64,000 bases of DNA, from NCBI GenBank assembly GCA_021776195.1, contig JAJFGK010000062.1, positions 36,980 through 100,979 of the forward strand, written 5' to 3'. The notes under the pieces were generated by a model. That model did no database searches, was not told the DNA's origin, and saw nothing but the letters and a program-made list of their open reading frames with translations. Position numbers and translations under genes: made by a program. The stretch comes from Kiloniellaceae bacterium. GTDB lineage: Bacteria; Pseudomonadota; Alphaproteobacteria; Kiloniellales; Kiloniellaceae. Positions 1 to 8,537 of this stretch are shown piece by piece; position 1 is the stretch's first letter; every line of letters starts with the position of its first letter.

Positions 1-321
1 CAGGCGCTTGAAGAGACGTTGCTCGTCGACGCCGATCCGGTCCGGGCCGATGGTGATGGTCTTGCTGTGGCGGATCAGGAAGACGCCATAGAGGAACAGG
101 CCAAGGGCGATCAGCGGGAAGAACCCGGCGATCCACACCGCACCCTCGTCGTGGTCCGCGCCGCCGATCAACGCGGCCACCGGAAAGCCGCCCCAGACCA
201 GGGCAAAGAGGCAGATGAACCAGCCCATCAACGGCCCGTTCCTGCGGGTCACCGTGACCGGCAGGTGATCGAGATCGGTGGTGACTTCCCGATGGCGTCG
301 TCCGCCAACTCTGATGCGCAA
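1..321 (-). CDS. N-terminal part of a small membrane protein (truncated by window edge)
   Basis: The minus strand is open from a stop at 382-384 to position 1 and codes for a plausible protein whose C-terminal part lies outside the window. Two hydrophobic segments are visible, one beginning MGWFICLFALVW and one containing FFPLIALGLFLYG. They are separated by a short acidic loop, so it is probably a two-helix inner-membrane protein. The start is uncertain. No ATG opens the frame; a TTG ending at 321 follows a purine-rich AAGGGAGAGG, and a GTG ends at 252. The family is not recognised and no function is proposed. It is divergent from the peroxidase gene. Confidence 0.55.
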   Translation of the reverse strand, partial: MRIRVGGRRHREVTTDLDHLPVTVTRRNGPLMGWFICLFALVWGGFPVAALIGGADHDEGAVWIAGFFPLIALGLFLYGVFLIRHSKTITIGPDRIGVDEQRLFKRL

Positions 322-507
322 GACCCGGGCCCCCTCTCCCTTGGTGTCATCCTTGTACCGGATGACCGGGGTGTCGGGCGACTATCGGCCCGAAGGGTCA
401 AAAAGAAGTGAAGCCCTCCAAAAAAGGGGCTTTTCAATCTATTCCGTTACACATATATTACATTTCAAACATACTATCATTAAGGTTATGTAAAAAAGGT
501 GACCAGG

Positions 508-2310
508 ATGGAACACCGATCGAGAAGATCGCTACGCGCGCCGAAAACTGCCACGGGTTTTGTCCTGATCCTTTGCGCCCTGCTGATGGGCGCGCCGGTT
601 GCCGCGGACCGGCCGGAGGAGTCCGAGGTCTCGCCCGTGCGCAAGATCCGGCCCAATCAGCAAAAGCCCGATCGCGACCGCTTCATTGTCTTCGAGCCGT
701 CGCTGCGCCGCATCGACGGGCGCGACAACAACCCTTACGAACCGGCCATGGGGTCCGCCTTCACGCCCCTGAACCGCTGGGCGCCGCCGGTCTACGACGA
801 TGGCACGGCGGCCATGGTGGAGGCCGGCCGGCCCAGCCCCCGGATGATCAGTAACTTGGTGAACGCGCAAGTCCTGGCGCGGCCCAACCGCGCCTGCGTC
901 AGCGATTTTTTCTGGCAATGGGGGCAGTTTCTCGATCACGACATCGACCTGACCGACGGAACCGATCCACCCGAGCCCGCGAACATCGCGGTGCCGACAG
1001 GGGATCCCGAGTTCGATCCGGACGCCACCGGCAGCGCCGAGATGGCGTTCAACCGTTCGGTCTATGACGAGACCACCGGCGGCGACCCGGCGACCCCACG
1101 CCAGCAGCTCAACCAGATCACCGGCTGGATCGATGCCTCGAACGTCTACGGCTCGGACCCGGAGCGGGCCGAGGCCCTGCGCCTCAATGACGGCTCCGGG
1201 CGGCTGCGGACCAGCGCGGGCGATCTGCTGCCCTACAACGAGGCGGGCCTGCCCAACGCCGGCGGGGCCAGCGCCACGCTCTTTCTCGCCGGCGACCTGC
1301 GCGCCAACGAACAGGCCGGCCTGACCGCGCTGCACACCCTCTTCGTGCGCGAGCACAACCGCCTGGCGGCGCTCATCGCGGCGCGGGACCCGGGACTGAG
1401 CGGCGAGGAGATCTATCAGCGCGCCCGGTTCCAGGTCGGCGTATTGGTGCAGGTCATCACCTACCGCGAGTTCCTGCCGATCCTGCTCGGCCGGCACGCC
1501 CTGGGCCGCTACCGCGGCTACGATCCGGGTCTCGATGCCCGGATCGCCAATATCTTCTCAACCGCGGCCTATCGCTTCGGCCATTCGCTGATCGGGACCC
1601 ATCTGCTGCGCTTGGACGCGGCGGGCCGGGAGATCCCGGAGGGCCACCTGGCACTGCGCGACGCCTTTTTCGCGCCCCATAGACTGCGGGACGAAGGCGG
1701 CATCGAGCCGCTGCTTCGCGGGCTCGCGGGTCAGGTCGCGCAAACCATCGACGTTTACGTCGTGGACGATCTGCGGAATTTCCTGTTCGGCGCGCCGGGG
1801 GCCGGCGGATTCGATCTCGCCGCGCTGAACATTCAACGCGGCCGCGATCACGGCCTGCCGAGCTACAACGAGGCGCGCTTGGCCTTCGGTCTCAGCCCCG
1901 CCCTGGATTTTGCCGATCTGACCTCCGATCCCGCGATCCAGGATCGCCTGGCGGCAGCCTACGATTCGGTCGAGGAGATCGACCTGTGGGTCGGCGGTCT
2001 GGCCGAGGACCATTGGCGCCGGGCCCAGGTCGGGCGGCTCTTTGGGACGATCCTCAAGAAGCAGTTCGGCCTGCTGCGCGACGGCGACCGTTTCTGGTAT
2101 CAGAACGTCCTGTCGGCCAGGGAGGCGCGGCGCATGGAACGGACCCGCCTGTCTGATATCATTCGCCGCAATACCACCATCGGCCGGGAGCTGGCCCGCG
2201 ACGTGTTTCACGTTCGCCCCGGCGGGGACTGCGGCCAGAGGCGAGGCCGGGATCGAGACGATGACGCAGGACACGGCGGCGAAGACCGCGGCCGCGACGG
2301 CGACGGCTGA
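508..2310 (+). CDS. secreted animal-type heme peroxidase (An_peroxidase / peroxinectin-like)
   Basis: This is a 600-residue protein of the peroxidase-cyclooxygenase superfamily, which uses heme and hydrogen peroxide to oxidise halides or organic substrates. The N-terminus is a Sec-type signal (basic start, then FVLILCALLMG and an Ala-rich cleavage region), so it is probably exported. The distal-site motif WGQFLDHDIDL has its histidine near residue 144. The proximal histidine is in YRFGHSLIGTH near residue 359. The family signature QRGRDHGLPSYNEAR is intact. The C-terminal tail is an unusual Asp/Gly/Arg-rich stretch after a lone cysteine. ATG 508 is preferred because AAAGGTGA sits at the right distance; a GTG at 499 overlaps that site. 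An AT-rich stretch at 437-495 probably holds the promoter. The gene stands alone. A decayed peroxidase fragment lies at 8169-8245. Confidence 0.93.
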   Translation: MEHRSRRSLRAPKTATGFVLILCALLMGAPVAADRPEESEVSPVRKIRPNQQKPDRDRFIVFEPSLRRIDGRDNNPYEPAMGSAFTPLNRWAPPVYDDGTAAMVEAGRPSPRMISNLVNAQVLARPNRACVSDFFWQWGQFLDHDIDLTDGTDPPEPANIAVPTGDPEFDPDATGSAEMAFNRSVYDETTGGDPATPRQQLNQITGWIDASNVYGSDPERAEALRLNDGSGRLRTSAGDLLPYNEAGLPNAGGASATLFLAGDLRANEQAGLTALHTLFVREHNRLAALIAARDPGLSGEEIYQRARFQVGVLVQVITYREFLPILLGRHALGRYRGYDPGLDARIANIFSTAAYRFGHSLIGTHLLRLDAAGREIPEGHLALRDAFFAPHRLRDEGGIEPLLRGLAGQVAQTIDVYVVDDLRNFLFGAPGAGGFDLAALNIQRGRDHGLPSYNEARLAFGLSPALDFADLTSDPAIQDRLAAAYDSVEEIDLWVGGLAEDHWRRAQVGRLFGTILKKQFGLLRDGDRFWYQNVLSAREARRMERTRLSDIIRRNTTIGRELARDVFHVRPGGDCGQRRGRDRDDDAGHGGEDRGRDGDG

Positions 2311-2373
2311 TCGGGCCGGCCGGCGCCCGCAGGCCACCGGCGCCCGCAGGCCACCGTCGGTCGCCAGCAAGGG

Positions 2374-3408
2374 TCACGCCGCGTCGCTGCCGTAGAGGGC
2401 GGCGGCGATATCGTCGCGCGTGATCACGCCGACCGCCTGGCGGTTTTCGTCCAGCACCGCGACGGGGCTTTCGCTGGCAATAACCCGGCCCGCCACCTCG
2501 TAGAGCTTGGCCGAGGCCTCGACAGCCTGCCCCGGGTCGCCCGTCGCGGCATCGCCCAAGGGCTGCATCACAGCGCGCACCGACAAAATGCGGTCGCGCG
2601 GCGCGTTCTTGGCGAAGGCGGCGACATAGTCGTCGGCCGGATTGGAGACCATCTCCTCGGCCGTCGCCATCTGCACCAGATAGCCGTCCTTCATGATGCC
2701 GATGCGGTCGCCGAGCCGAACCGCCTCGTCGAAGTCATGGGTGATGAAGACGATGGTCTTGTGCAGCATCTTCTGGAGCCGCAGGAACTCGTCTTGCATC
2801 TCGCGGCGGATGAGCGGGTCCAAGGCGGAGAAGGGCTCGTCGAGGAACCAGACCTCGGGCTCGACGGCCAAGGAGCGGGCGATGCCGACGCGCTGTTGCT
2901 GGCCGCCTGAAAGCTCGCGCGGGAAGTAGCCCTCGCGCCCCTCGAGGCCGACGAGCCGGATCATCTCGCGCGCCGCGGCCTCGCGCTCGGGCCGGCCCAT
3001 CCCGCGGACCTCCAACGGAAAGGCCACGTTGGACAGCACATCGCGGTGCGGCAGGAGGCCGAAATGCTGAAACACCATGCCCATGCGGTGGCGGCGCACG
3101 TCGATCAACTCGGCCTCGTTGAGGGTCAGGATGTCGCGGCCCTCGAAATCGATGGTCCCGGCGGTCGGCTCGATCAGACGGGTGAGGCAGCGGATCAGGG
3201 TGGATTTCCCGGATCCGGACAGACCCATGATCATCAGGATTTCGCCGGCCGTGACATCGAAGGAAACGTCGCGAACCGCGCCGATGTAGCCTTCGGCCTC
3301 CAGGGCCTCTTTGGAGGGGTGCCGGTCGTGGCGGGCCAGAAAGCCTTCCGGAGCGGCGCCGAATATCTTCCAAAGATTGCGGCAGGAAATCTTGACGTCT
3401 TGGCTCAT
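2374..3408 (-). CDS. glycine betaine/proline-type ABC importer, ATPase subunit 2 (ProV/OpuAA-like)
   Basis: This 344-residue ATPase energises a quaternary-amine importer. It has Walker A GLSGSGKST, the ABC signature LSGGQQQRVGIARSLA and Walker B WFLDEPFSALDPL, followed by FITHDFDEA. Its C-terminal ~70 residues form a regulatory CBS-like region, as in ProV and OpuAA. It is the last gene of the minus-strand set binding protein, ATPase 1, permease, ATPase 2. About 190 bp separate it from the permease gene. The start at 3408 (protein begins MSQDVKIS) fits the family; an upstream in-frame ATG would add 19 residues without homology. It is clearly paralogous to ATPase 1 but not identical, so the transporter may use a heterodimeric ATPase pair. 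Substrate is inferred from the family only. Confidence 0.93.
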   Translation of the reverse strand: MSQDVKISCRNLWKIFGAAPEGFLARHDRHPSKEALEAEGYIGAVRDVSFDVTAGEILMIMGLSGSGKSTLIRCLTRLIEPTAGTIDFEGRDILTLNEAELIDVRRHRMGMVFQHFGLLPHRDVLSNVAFPLEVRGMGRPEREAAAREMIRLVGLEGREGYFPRELSGGQQQRVGIARSLAVEPEVWFLDEPFSALDPLIRREMQDEFLRLQKMLHKTIVFITHDFDEAVRLGDRIGIMKDGYLVQMATAEEMVSNPADDYVAAFAKNAPRDRILSVRAVMQPLGDAATGDPGQAVEASAKLYEVAGRVIASESPVAVLDENRQAVGVITRDDIAAALYGSDAA

Positions 3409-3601
3409 TGCCTGCCCCCAGAGGTGTGATGTCTTGTCACTCGCCAGAGCACTTCCATGTAACAAAGAAGTGCTCTAGTCGCCGGCCGGGATCTGCTGCC
3501 CGGTTCCTGGCTATGGTGCCAGGGACCGGCTCCGGACTCAAAGCGATAGACAAGAGCGGGCGGATCCGCGAAACCGCACTTGCCGAGATAGCCGGCGGCA
3601 A

Positions 3602-5662
3602 TCACGCCAGGCCCAGCATCTTCTTTCTCTGGTTCGCCCAGGTCCGAATGATCTGGTCGACGGCCAGGCCGATAAAGGCCACGCAAAGCCCCAAAATGAT
3701 GCCGATTCCGGTTCCTTGCGCCTCCGATATCGATTTCAAGATGAGCTGCCCCAGATCCGTGGTGCCGATGAAGGCGCCGATGATCACCATGAACAAGGCG
3801 AAAATCACGGTCTGATTCACCCCGAGCATGATATGCGGGAAGGCAAGCGGCAGCTCGATCGAGACCCATCTTTGGATGCGCGAGACACCGGACATCGTTC
3901 CGGCGTCGTGCAGAACGGCTGGCACGCTTCGCAACCCTTCGACCGTGTAGCGGATCGCGGGGACGGTCGCGTAGACCACCGCGGCAATAATCACCGAGGT
4001 GTCGGTGATGCCGAACAGCATGATCACCGGGATCAGGTAGATGAAGGACGGGAATGTCTGAAAGAAATCGCAGGACAGCAGGATGGCCTTGCTGGCGAAC
4101 GAACTCTGCGCGCACAGGGAACCGACGGTGATGCCGATGACCGCCGAGACGATCACCGAGAAGGAGGCCATGTAGGCCGTGATCAGGGCCCGGTCCCAGT
4201 ACTCCGAAAACGCGATGAACAACAAGAACGCGCCCACGATCAGCGCCGACCTGACACCATCCAGGATGTAGGCCGTGCCCATCATCAGCAGGAAGGTCGC
4301 GACAACCGGCATGGCCAGATAGGCATCCCTCATGGGCACCAGGACCTGCGTGATCAGAAACTCGTTGAAGCTTTTCAGGCTGTAGAAGAAGGTGTCCCAT
4401 ATCCAGTCCACGGAGGCCTGCCAGAAGGGCGCCGTCGTCAGGCCCTTGTTGTGCGGCACGATGTAGAGATAGTTGAACCCTTCGGAAAATATGAAGGTCC
4501 CGGCGTAGGCCAGAACGGCGCCCACCAGGAATATGACAAGCGCGAGCAGGGCGTAGATGTGGCGCTGAACGAAGGTCAGGTCCGCAAAGTAGTCGGTTTG
4601 CTTGTGCGCCCAGGCCAGGGACATCTTGTCCATCAGCACCGCGAGCAAGACGATACAGACGCCGATTTCAATGCCCGTCCCGATCTTCAGGGAGTTCAAG
4701 GCGATCATCAGGTTGGAGCCCAGGCCCTGCGCGCCGATGAAGGACGCGATCACGGTCATTGCCAGGCACTGCATGACCACCTGGTTGACGCCGATGAGAA
4801 CGTCGCGCTTTGCCGTCGGAAGCAGCACCCGGAACATCAGCTGAAAATTGGTGCAGCCGTTCATCATGCCGGCATCCAAAATGTCGGCCGGCACGTTCTT
4901 CAGCCCCAGCAGGGTCAGACGTACCATCGGTGGCGTTGCGAAGATGATGGTCGCGATCGCCGCCGCATGATCGCCCACCCCGAAGAGGACGATCACCGGG
5001 ACCAGATAGGAGTAATGCGGCATCGTCTGGGCCACATTGAGGAGCGGGTTCATCGCCGCTTCGACAGCCTGACTCTTGAAACTCCAGATCCCCAAGGCCA
5101 GTCCCAAAACCACCGAAACCGGCGCGGCGATCAGAACGAACGACAGGGTCTGCATCGAAGGTTCCCACTGGCCGAACAAGGCGATGTAGACCGTGGAGAT
5201 GGCGGCCAGCGCTGCCAGCCCCTTACCCTGTAGCTTGTAGCCGAGCAGGATGGCCCAGCCCGAGATCACCGTCCAGGGCAGCGCCGGCCAACGTGCCCAG
5301 GGGTTCTCGCCGACAAAATCCCAACTGGTGAAGGCGACGATGGTTTTCACGCCGCCAAGCACGACTTCCCTGATAAAGACAATGATCATCAGGACGAAGC
5401 TTGAGATGGCCCTGGTGATCTCTCTGAACAGGGGTTTCGATTCATAATCGTCGACGGTCGGATCGTAGACCTGAATCGGCATCCAATCGAACATCAAGCC
5501 CCTGACCGTGTCGTTGATGATAAAGGGCAAGTCCTTCAGCAGCGCCGGCAATCGCCACAAGAAGTTGCTATCCGACGGCGCGACGAAGAGACACAGCAGG
5601 AAAAACGCGATCAACAGAATCGCGAATTGAACTGGCTTCGTGAGTTTCAATGAGGGCGACAT
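3602..5662 (-). CDS. glycine betaine-type ABC importer, tandem-fused double permease (ProW-ProW)
   Basis: This 686-residue membrane protein contains two complete binding-protein-dependent permease modules in one chain. The first, around residues 150-350, has the EAA-type loop region GLKNVPADILDAGMMNGC. The second, around residues 470-680, has GLRSVPAVLHDAGTMSG. Each module is preceded by long extra hydrophobic segments. A typical ProW or OpuAB has one module of 280-350 residues and works as a homodimer, so this is a head-to-tail fusion of the dimer. It lies 10 bp after the stop of ATPase 1 when the ATG at 5662 is used; the longer frame to 5707 would overlap that gene. The fusion pairs naturally with two distinct ATPases encoded on either side. 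Confidence 0.93.
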   Translation of the reverse strand: MSPSLKLTKPVQFAILLIAFFLLCLFVAPSDSNFLWRLPALLKDLPFIINDTVRGLMFDWMPIQVYDPTVDDYESKPLFREITRAISSFVLMIIVFIREVVLGGVKTIVAFTSWDFVGENPWARWPALPWTVISGWAILLGYKLQGKGLAALAAISTVYIALFGQWEPSMQTLSFVLIAAPVSVVLGLALGIWSFKSQAVEAAMNPLLNVAQTMPHYSYLVPVIVLFGVGDHAAAIATIIFATPPMVRLTLLGLKNVPADILDAGMMNGCTNFQLMFRVLLPTAKRDVLIGVNQVVMQCLAMTVIASFIGAQGLGSNLMIALNSLKIGTGIEIGVCIVLLAVLMDKMSLAWAHKQTDYFADLTFVQRHIYALLALVIFLVGAVLAYAGTFIFSEGFNYLYIVPHNKGLTTAPFWQASVDWIWDTFFYSLKSFNEFLITQVLVPMRDAYLAMPVVATFLLMMGTAYILDGVRSALIVGAFLLFIAFSEYWDRALITAYMASFSVIVSAVIGITVGSLCAQSSFASKAILLSCDFFQTFPSFIYLIPVIMLFGITDTSVIIAAVVYATVPAIRYTVEGLRSVPAVLHDAGTMSGVSRIQRWVSIELPLAFPHIMLGVNQTVIFALFMVIIGAFIGTTDLGQLILKSISEAQGTGIGIILGLCVAFIGLAVDQIIRTWANQRKKMLGLA

Positions 5663-5672
5663 GATGGCGCGA

Positions 5673-6743
5673 TCAATCCGGCGATGGCCTGTGGGACTCG
5701 CCTCCAAACAACACCTTGATCACGTGAGAGGCGTGCAGGCTGCCGACAACGGTGCCGTCGGCATCGACGACGGCAACCGGTTTGTTCTGGCTTAGGATCG
5801 CTTCCGCAACCGTTTCGATGATGGTGTCCTTCGAGACCTGCAGGTCACCGAATTCTTCCGCGCTGTCGACCGGATCCATCACCGACTCGATCTTGAGGAC
5901 CTTCTCTCGTGGCACGTCTTCGGTGAACTTGCGCACGTACTCCGTGGCCGGATTGAGGACGATATTGGCCGGCGTATCCAGTTGCTCGATGACGCCGCCT
6001 TTCATGATGGCAATGCGGTCGGCAAGGCGAAGCGCTTCGTCGAAGTCATGGGTGACGAACAAAATCGTCTTGTTCAAAACGCTCTGCAGTCTCAAGAACT
6101 CGTCCTGCATTTCCTTTCGGATCAAGGGATCCAAGGCGGAAAAAGGTTCATCCAGGAACCAGATATCCGGCTCGACAGCCAGCGAGCGGGCAATGCCGAC
6201 GCGTTGCTGCTGGCCGCCGGACAGTTGTCTCGGGAAGTAGTTCTCGCGTCCATGAAGGCCGACGAGCTCGACCATTTCCATGGCCCTCTCGACGCTTTCG
6301 CGGGTGCTGCTGCCCTTCACCTGCAGCGGGAAGGCAATGTTCTCGACGACCGTCTTGTGGGGCAGCAACCCAAAGCTCTGGAACACCATGCCCATCTTGC
6401 TTCGCCGAAGCTCGATGAGCTGTTTATTGCTCATGGTCAGGAGATCCTGGCCTTCGACGAGAATCCGGCCAGCCGTCGCATCGGTCAGTTTCGATATGCA
6501 GCGAAGCAAGGTGGATTTTCCGGAACCGGACAATCCCATGATGACCAACAGCTCGCCCGCGCGAACTTCAAAGGACGCGTTGTTGACGCCGACGATGCAG
6601 TCAGCCGCCTTGGCCGCGTCCGCATCAATCGTGCCGTTGGCGCTTTCCAGCAGACTCTGCGCATTCTTTCCGAAGATCTTGAAGACCGATTCGCACTTGA
6701 TGACGGCCTGCTCGTCTCCGGCGGCTGCGCCCTGATAAGACAT
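5673..6743 (-). CDS. glycine betaine/proline-type ABC importer, ATPase subunit 1 (ProV/OpuAA-like)
   Basis: This 356-residue ATPase has Walker A GLSGSGKST, signature LSGGQQQRVGIARSLA, Walker B IWFLDEPFSALDPL and the H-loop FVTHDFDEA. The N-terminal motif CESVFKIFG, the insert before Walker A and the C-terminal CBS-type segment ending in ASHVIKVLFG are typical of the quaternary-amine (OpuA/ProV) group. It follows the binding-protein gene after about 205 bp, which holds a strong stem-loop (6875-6899), and precedes the fused permease gene. Assignment to the family is firm; glycine betaine, choline, carnitine or another betaine as substrate cannot be distinguished from sequence. Confidence 0.94.
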   Translation of the reverse strand: MSYQGAAAGDEQAVIKCESVFKIFGKNAQSLLESANGTIDADAAKAADCIVGVNNASFEVRAGELLVIMGLSGSGKSTLLRCISKLTDATAGRILVEGQDLLTMSNKQLIELRRSKMGMVFQSFGLLPHKTVVENIAFPLQVKGSSTRESVERAMEMVELVGLHGRENYFPRQLSGGQQQRVGIARSLAVEPDIWFLDEPFSALDPLIRKEMQDEFLRLQSVLNKTILFVTHDFDEALRLADRIAIMKGGVIEQLDTPANIVLNPATEYVRKFTEDVPREKVLKIESVMDPVDSAEEFGDLQVSKDTIIETVAEAILSQNKPVAVVDADGTVVGSLHASHVIKVLFGGESHRPSPD

Positions 6744-6874
6744 GGTTGCCCCCCCACTCGTCTAAGTTCCCGCACCTGTTGGCCTTCAGGTCTTGACCCT
6801 TACTCTGGCGAATGCGGTTCGCGGGTCAACTTTATATTTCTATTGGCCCCGCGCCTTCGCCGGGCTCTAAACGA

Positions 6875-6899
6875 GGTTCCCCCCGAATAGGGGGGAACC
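6875..6899 (-). promoter_or_regulatory. intercistronic stem-loop between binding-protein and ATPase genes
   Basis: A perfect 10-bp inverted repeat, GGTTCCCCCC (6875-6884) and GGGGGGAACC (6890-6899), encloses a 5-base loop. There is no T-run on the transcribed side, so a strong intrinsic terminator is unlikely. A hairpin placed after a periplasmic binding-protein gene commonly protects the upstream message and sets its higher expression relative to the membrane components; that role is inferred here. Confidence 0.6.
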
Positions 6900-6948
6900 A
6901 AGCGCTTAGAAAACCACGGTCAAAAGGGCCGTGCGGACGATGGGTGGT

Positions 6949-7926
6949 TTAGTTCCCCTCGCCCAGGACGGAGATGCTCCAGGGCTTCCAGACCTCTTCG
7001 TTGTCCGCGAGCCATTTTTTGGCCGCGTCGGCATGGGTCATCTTGTCGACATCGACCAAGGCCGCCATCGAGCCGATCTGAGGGGTGGTGAAGGACAACT
7101 GCGAAAAGGCCCGATAGGCGTTCGGGTGGGTTTTCGGGAACTTCCAGAATGCGCCCTTCTTCAGCCAGCCCTTCGGGGACCCACATCCCGTGGTCGACAG
7201 ATCGCCGCCATCGGCAATTCTGCAGCCGTCGAAGTAAGGCGGGAACTCGATAAAGGTGAAGCCCGATGCATCCGTGAAGTTGGGCGACCAGTTGAAGATA
7301 ATCGTGCCGCGGCCTTCCTTTTCCGCGGCTTGAAGTTCAGCCCACAGCGCGTCGGCAGCGCCGGCGAACTTGACGGTCCATTTGTCGTCCAGGCCCAAAC
7401 CCTTGACGCGATTGGGCATCACGTCGCCATGCCAGCTTTGCGGGCCTTCGAGCCAGCGTCCCTTGCCGCCGGAATCGGGCGTGGCGAAATTGTCGGAGCA
7501 ATCCTTGAGGGCTTCCCACTTCGGCAGCCCCGGGCACAGGCCCTTTTCGATCACCCAGTTCGGAACGCCCATTTCCTCCAACGTCTCGGCGTCATGGGTT
7601 CCCGCATCGATCAGTCCGCCTTTTTCCATGGCGTTGTAGTAGGCGTTCTGCATGGTCGACTGCCAGACTTCGTGCACGAGGGTGATGTCGCCAGCGCGGA
7701 CCGCCTCGAAACTCGCCTGGTTGTCGACCGGGACATACTCGACCGTATTGCCCATGCTCTCGAAGATTCCGCCAATGACATGGGCCATGACGATCTGGCT
7801 CGACCAGTTCTTGATGGGAATCTTGATCGGCTCGCTGCTGTCGGCGGCGAACGCCGTGCCGCCGAAGCCGACAAAGCCAGCCATGACGGCCGTAAGGGCC
7901 GTGGTTTTCAGTTTTCCTAGACGCAT
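6949..7926 (-). CDS. glycine betaine-type ABC importer, periplasmic substrate-binding protein (ProX/OpuAC family)
   Basis: This 325-residue protein begins with a clear signal peptide (LKTTALTAVMAGFVGFG, then a TAFAA cleavage site). The mature part has the OpuAC-type fold: an opening segment KIPIKNWSSQIVMAHV, the motif LVHEVWQSTMQNAYY and further tryptophans in FNWSPNF that could form an aromatic cage for a quaternary ammonium group. Which tryptophans actually bind is inferred. Two cysteine pairs may form disulfides. AGGAG precedes the ATG at normal distance. It is the first gene of the importer set, so the promoter should lie within 7927-8537. Confidence 0.93.
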   Translation of the reverse strand: MRLGKLKTTALTAVMAGFVGFGGTAFAADSSEPIKIPIKNWSSQIVMAHVIGGIFESMGNTVEYVPVDNQASFEAVRAGDITLVHEVWQSTMQNAYYNAMEKGGLIDAGTHDAETLEEMGVPNWVIEKGLCPGLPKWEALKDCSDNFATPDSGGKGRWLEGPQSWHGDVMPNRVKGLGLDDKWTVKFAGAADALWAELQAAEKEGRGTIIFNWSPNFTDASGFTFIEFPPYFDGCRIADGGDLSTTGCGSPKGWLKKGAFWKFPKTHPNAYRAFSQLSFTTPQIGSMAALVDVDKMTHADAAKKWLADNEEVWKPWSISVLGEGN

Positions 7927-8168
7927 CTCTTTCTCCTGTTCAAATGGTTGATTGCTTTTGGTGGTGAGTTGCGGGGCGGATTCTTTCTCCTGATCTACTC
8001 CCGCGACCGGTAAATCTTGCGAGCCTGGTTTGGTAACGGTTACAGCATGGTGGCGATCTGCCCGAAGCCCTTGGCGTGCCGGGAACGGATCGCCGCGGTT
8101 TTTCCGGGTGGTCTGAGGTGCGGACGCATGCGATCGTCGGGATGCCGGTTGCGAAGGCCTTAAGCACT

Positions 8169-8245
8169 GACCGCTCGTGTACCAGAACGTCCCGATGTCC
8201 GCAGAGGCGCGCCGGCTTGAGCGGGCGCGCTTCTGCGACCTCGGA
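8169..8245 (+). pseudogene. remnant of an animal-type heme peroxidase gene
   Basis: Reading the plus strand from 8180 gives YQNVPMSAEARRLERARF, which aligns without gaps to YQNVLSAREARRMERTRL near the end of the peroxidase encoded at 508-2310 (about 13 of 22 positions identical in the wider stretch). Just upstream, GACCGCTCGTG matches the preceding codons for D-R-F-W after loss of one base. Nothing convincing continues on either side, so only about 75 bp of an old gene copy survive. The match was found by eye. Confidence 0.65.
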
Positions 8246-8506
8246 TTCCTCCCTAGGCATGAGACCCGGAGTTCTCGATTGAAGCCCTCCGAAAGGGTTC
8301 AACTTGTCCCGGATTCTCCGCGGATTGGTTCAACGTGAGTTGGCTCCCTTGAGTTGGACCGGGCAGTCTCGGTCTTGGGCAGGCTCGCCCAGATCGAGGG
8401 GGCTCTCGGTCCGCTTCTTATTGTTCGCCCCTGATTCCACAGAGAAGGAGGCTACAGAGGCACCCAACCACCGTCAAGCCGATTTCAGTCCAATTGTCTG
8501 CAATAC

Positions 8507-8532
8507 CATACCAATTGGGACCAATTGGTATG
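8507..8532. promoter_or_regulatory. candidate operator: 12-bp inverted repeat made of two CCAATTGG palindromes
   Basis: CATACCAATTGG (8507-8518) and CCAATTGGTATG (8521-8532) are perfect inverted repeats separated by GA. Each half contains the self-palindrome CCAATTGG, so the site is also a direct repeat of ACCAATTGG; another CAATTG lies at 8491. The layout suits paired dimers of a regulator such as a GntR-family protein, probably acting on the importer operon. It could instead be a hairpin trailing the AlsS-like gene, which stops 6 bp away, but there is no T-run. Confidence 0.5.
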
Positions 8533-8537
8533 TGTCG

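Larger units (their letters stand above)
7927..8537. other. 611-bp intergenic region upstream of the betaine-type importer
   Basis: No convincing intact gene is present. The region should carry the promoter of the minus-strand importer operon and the 3' flank of the AlsS-like gene. It contains a decayed peroxidase fragment on the plus strand (8169-8245) and a strong CCAATTGG-based inverted repeat (8507-8532). The 120-codon minus-strand frame at 7940-8302 has no protein-like composition. Confidence 0.6.

Noticed and set aside
412..436. Hairpin AGCCC...GGGGCT followed by TTTT
   Set aside because: It resembles a weak terminator, but no plus-strand gene ends there and the stem is imperfect, so it was not listed.
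7940..8302. 120-codon minus-strand frame upstream of the importer
   Set aside because: Composition is Arg/Pro/Ser-rich without structure, it has no ribosome-binding site, and it runs across the peroxidase remnant on the other strand.
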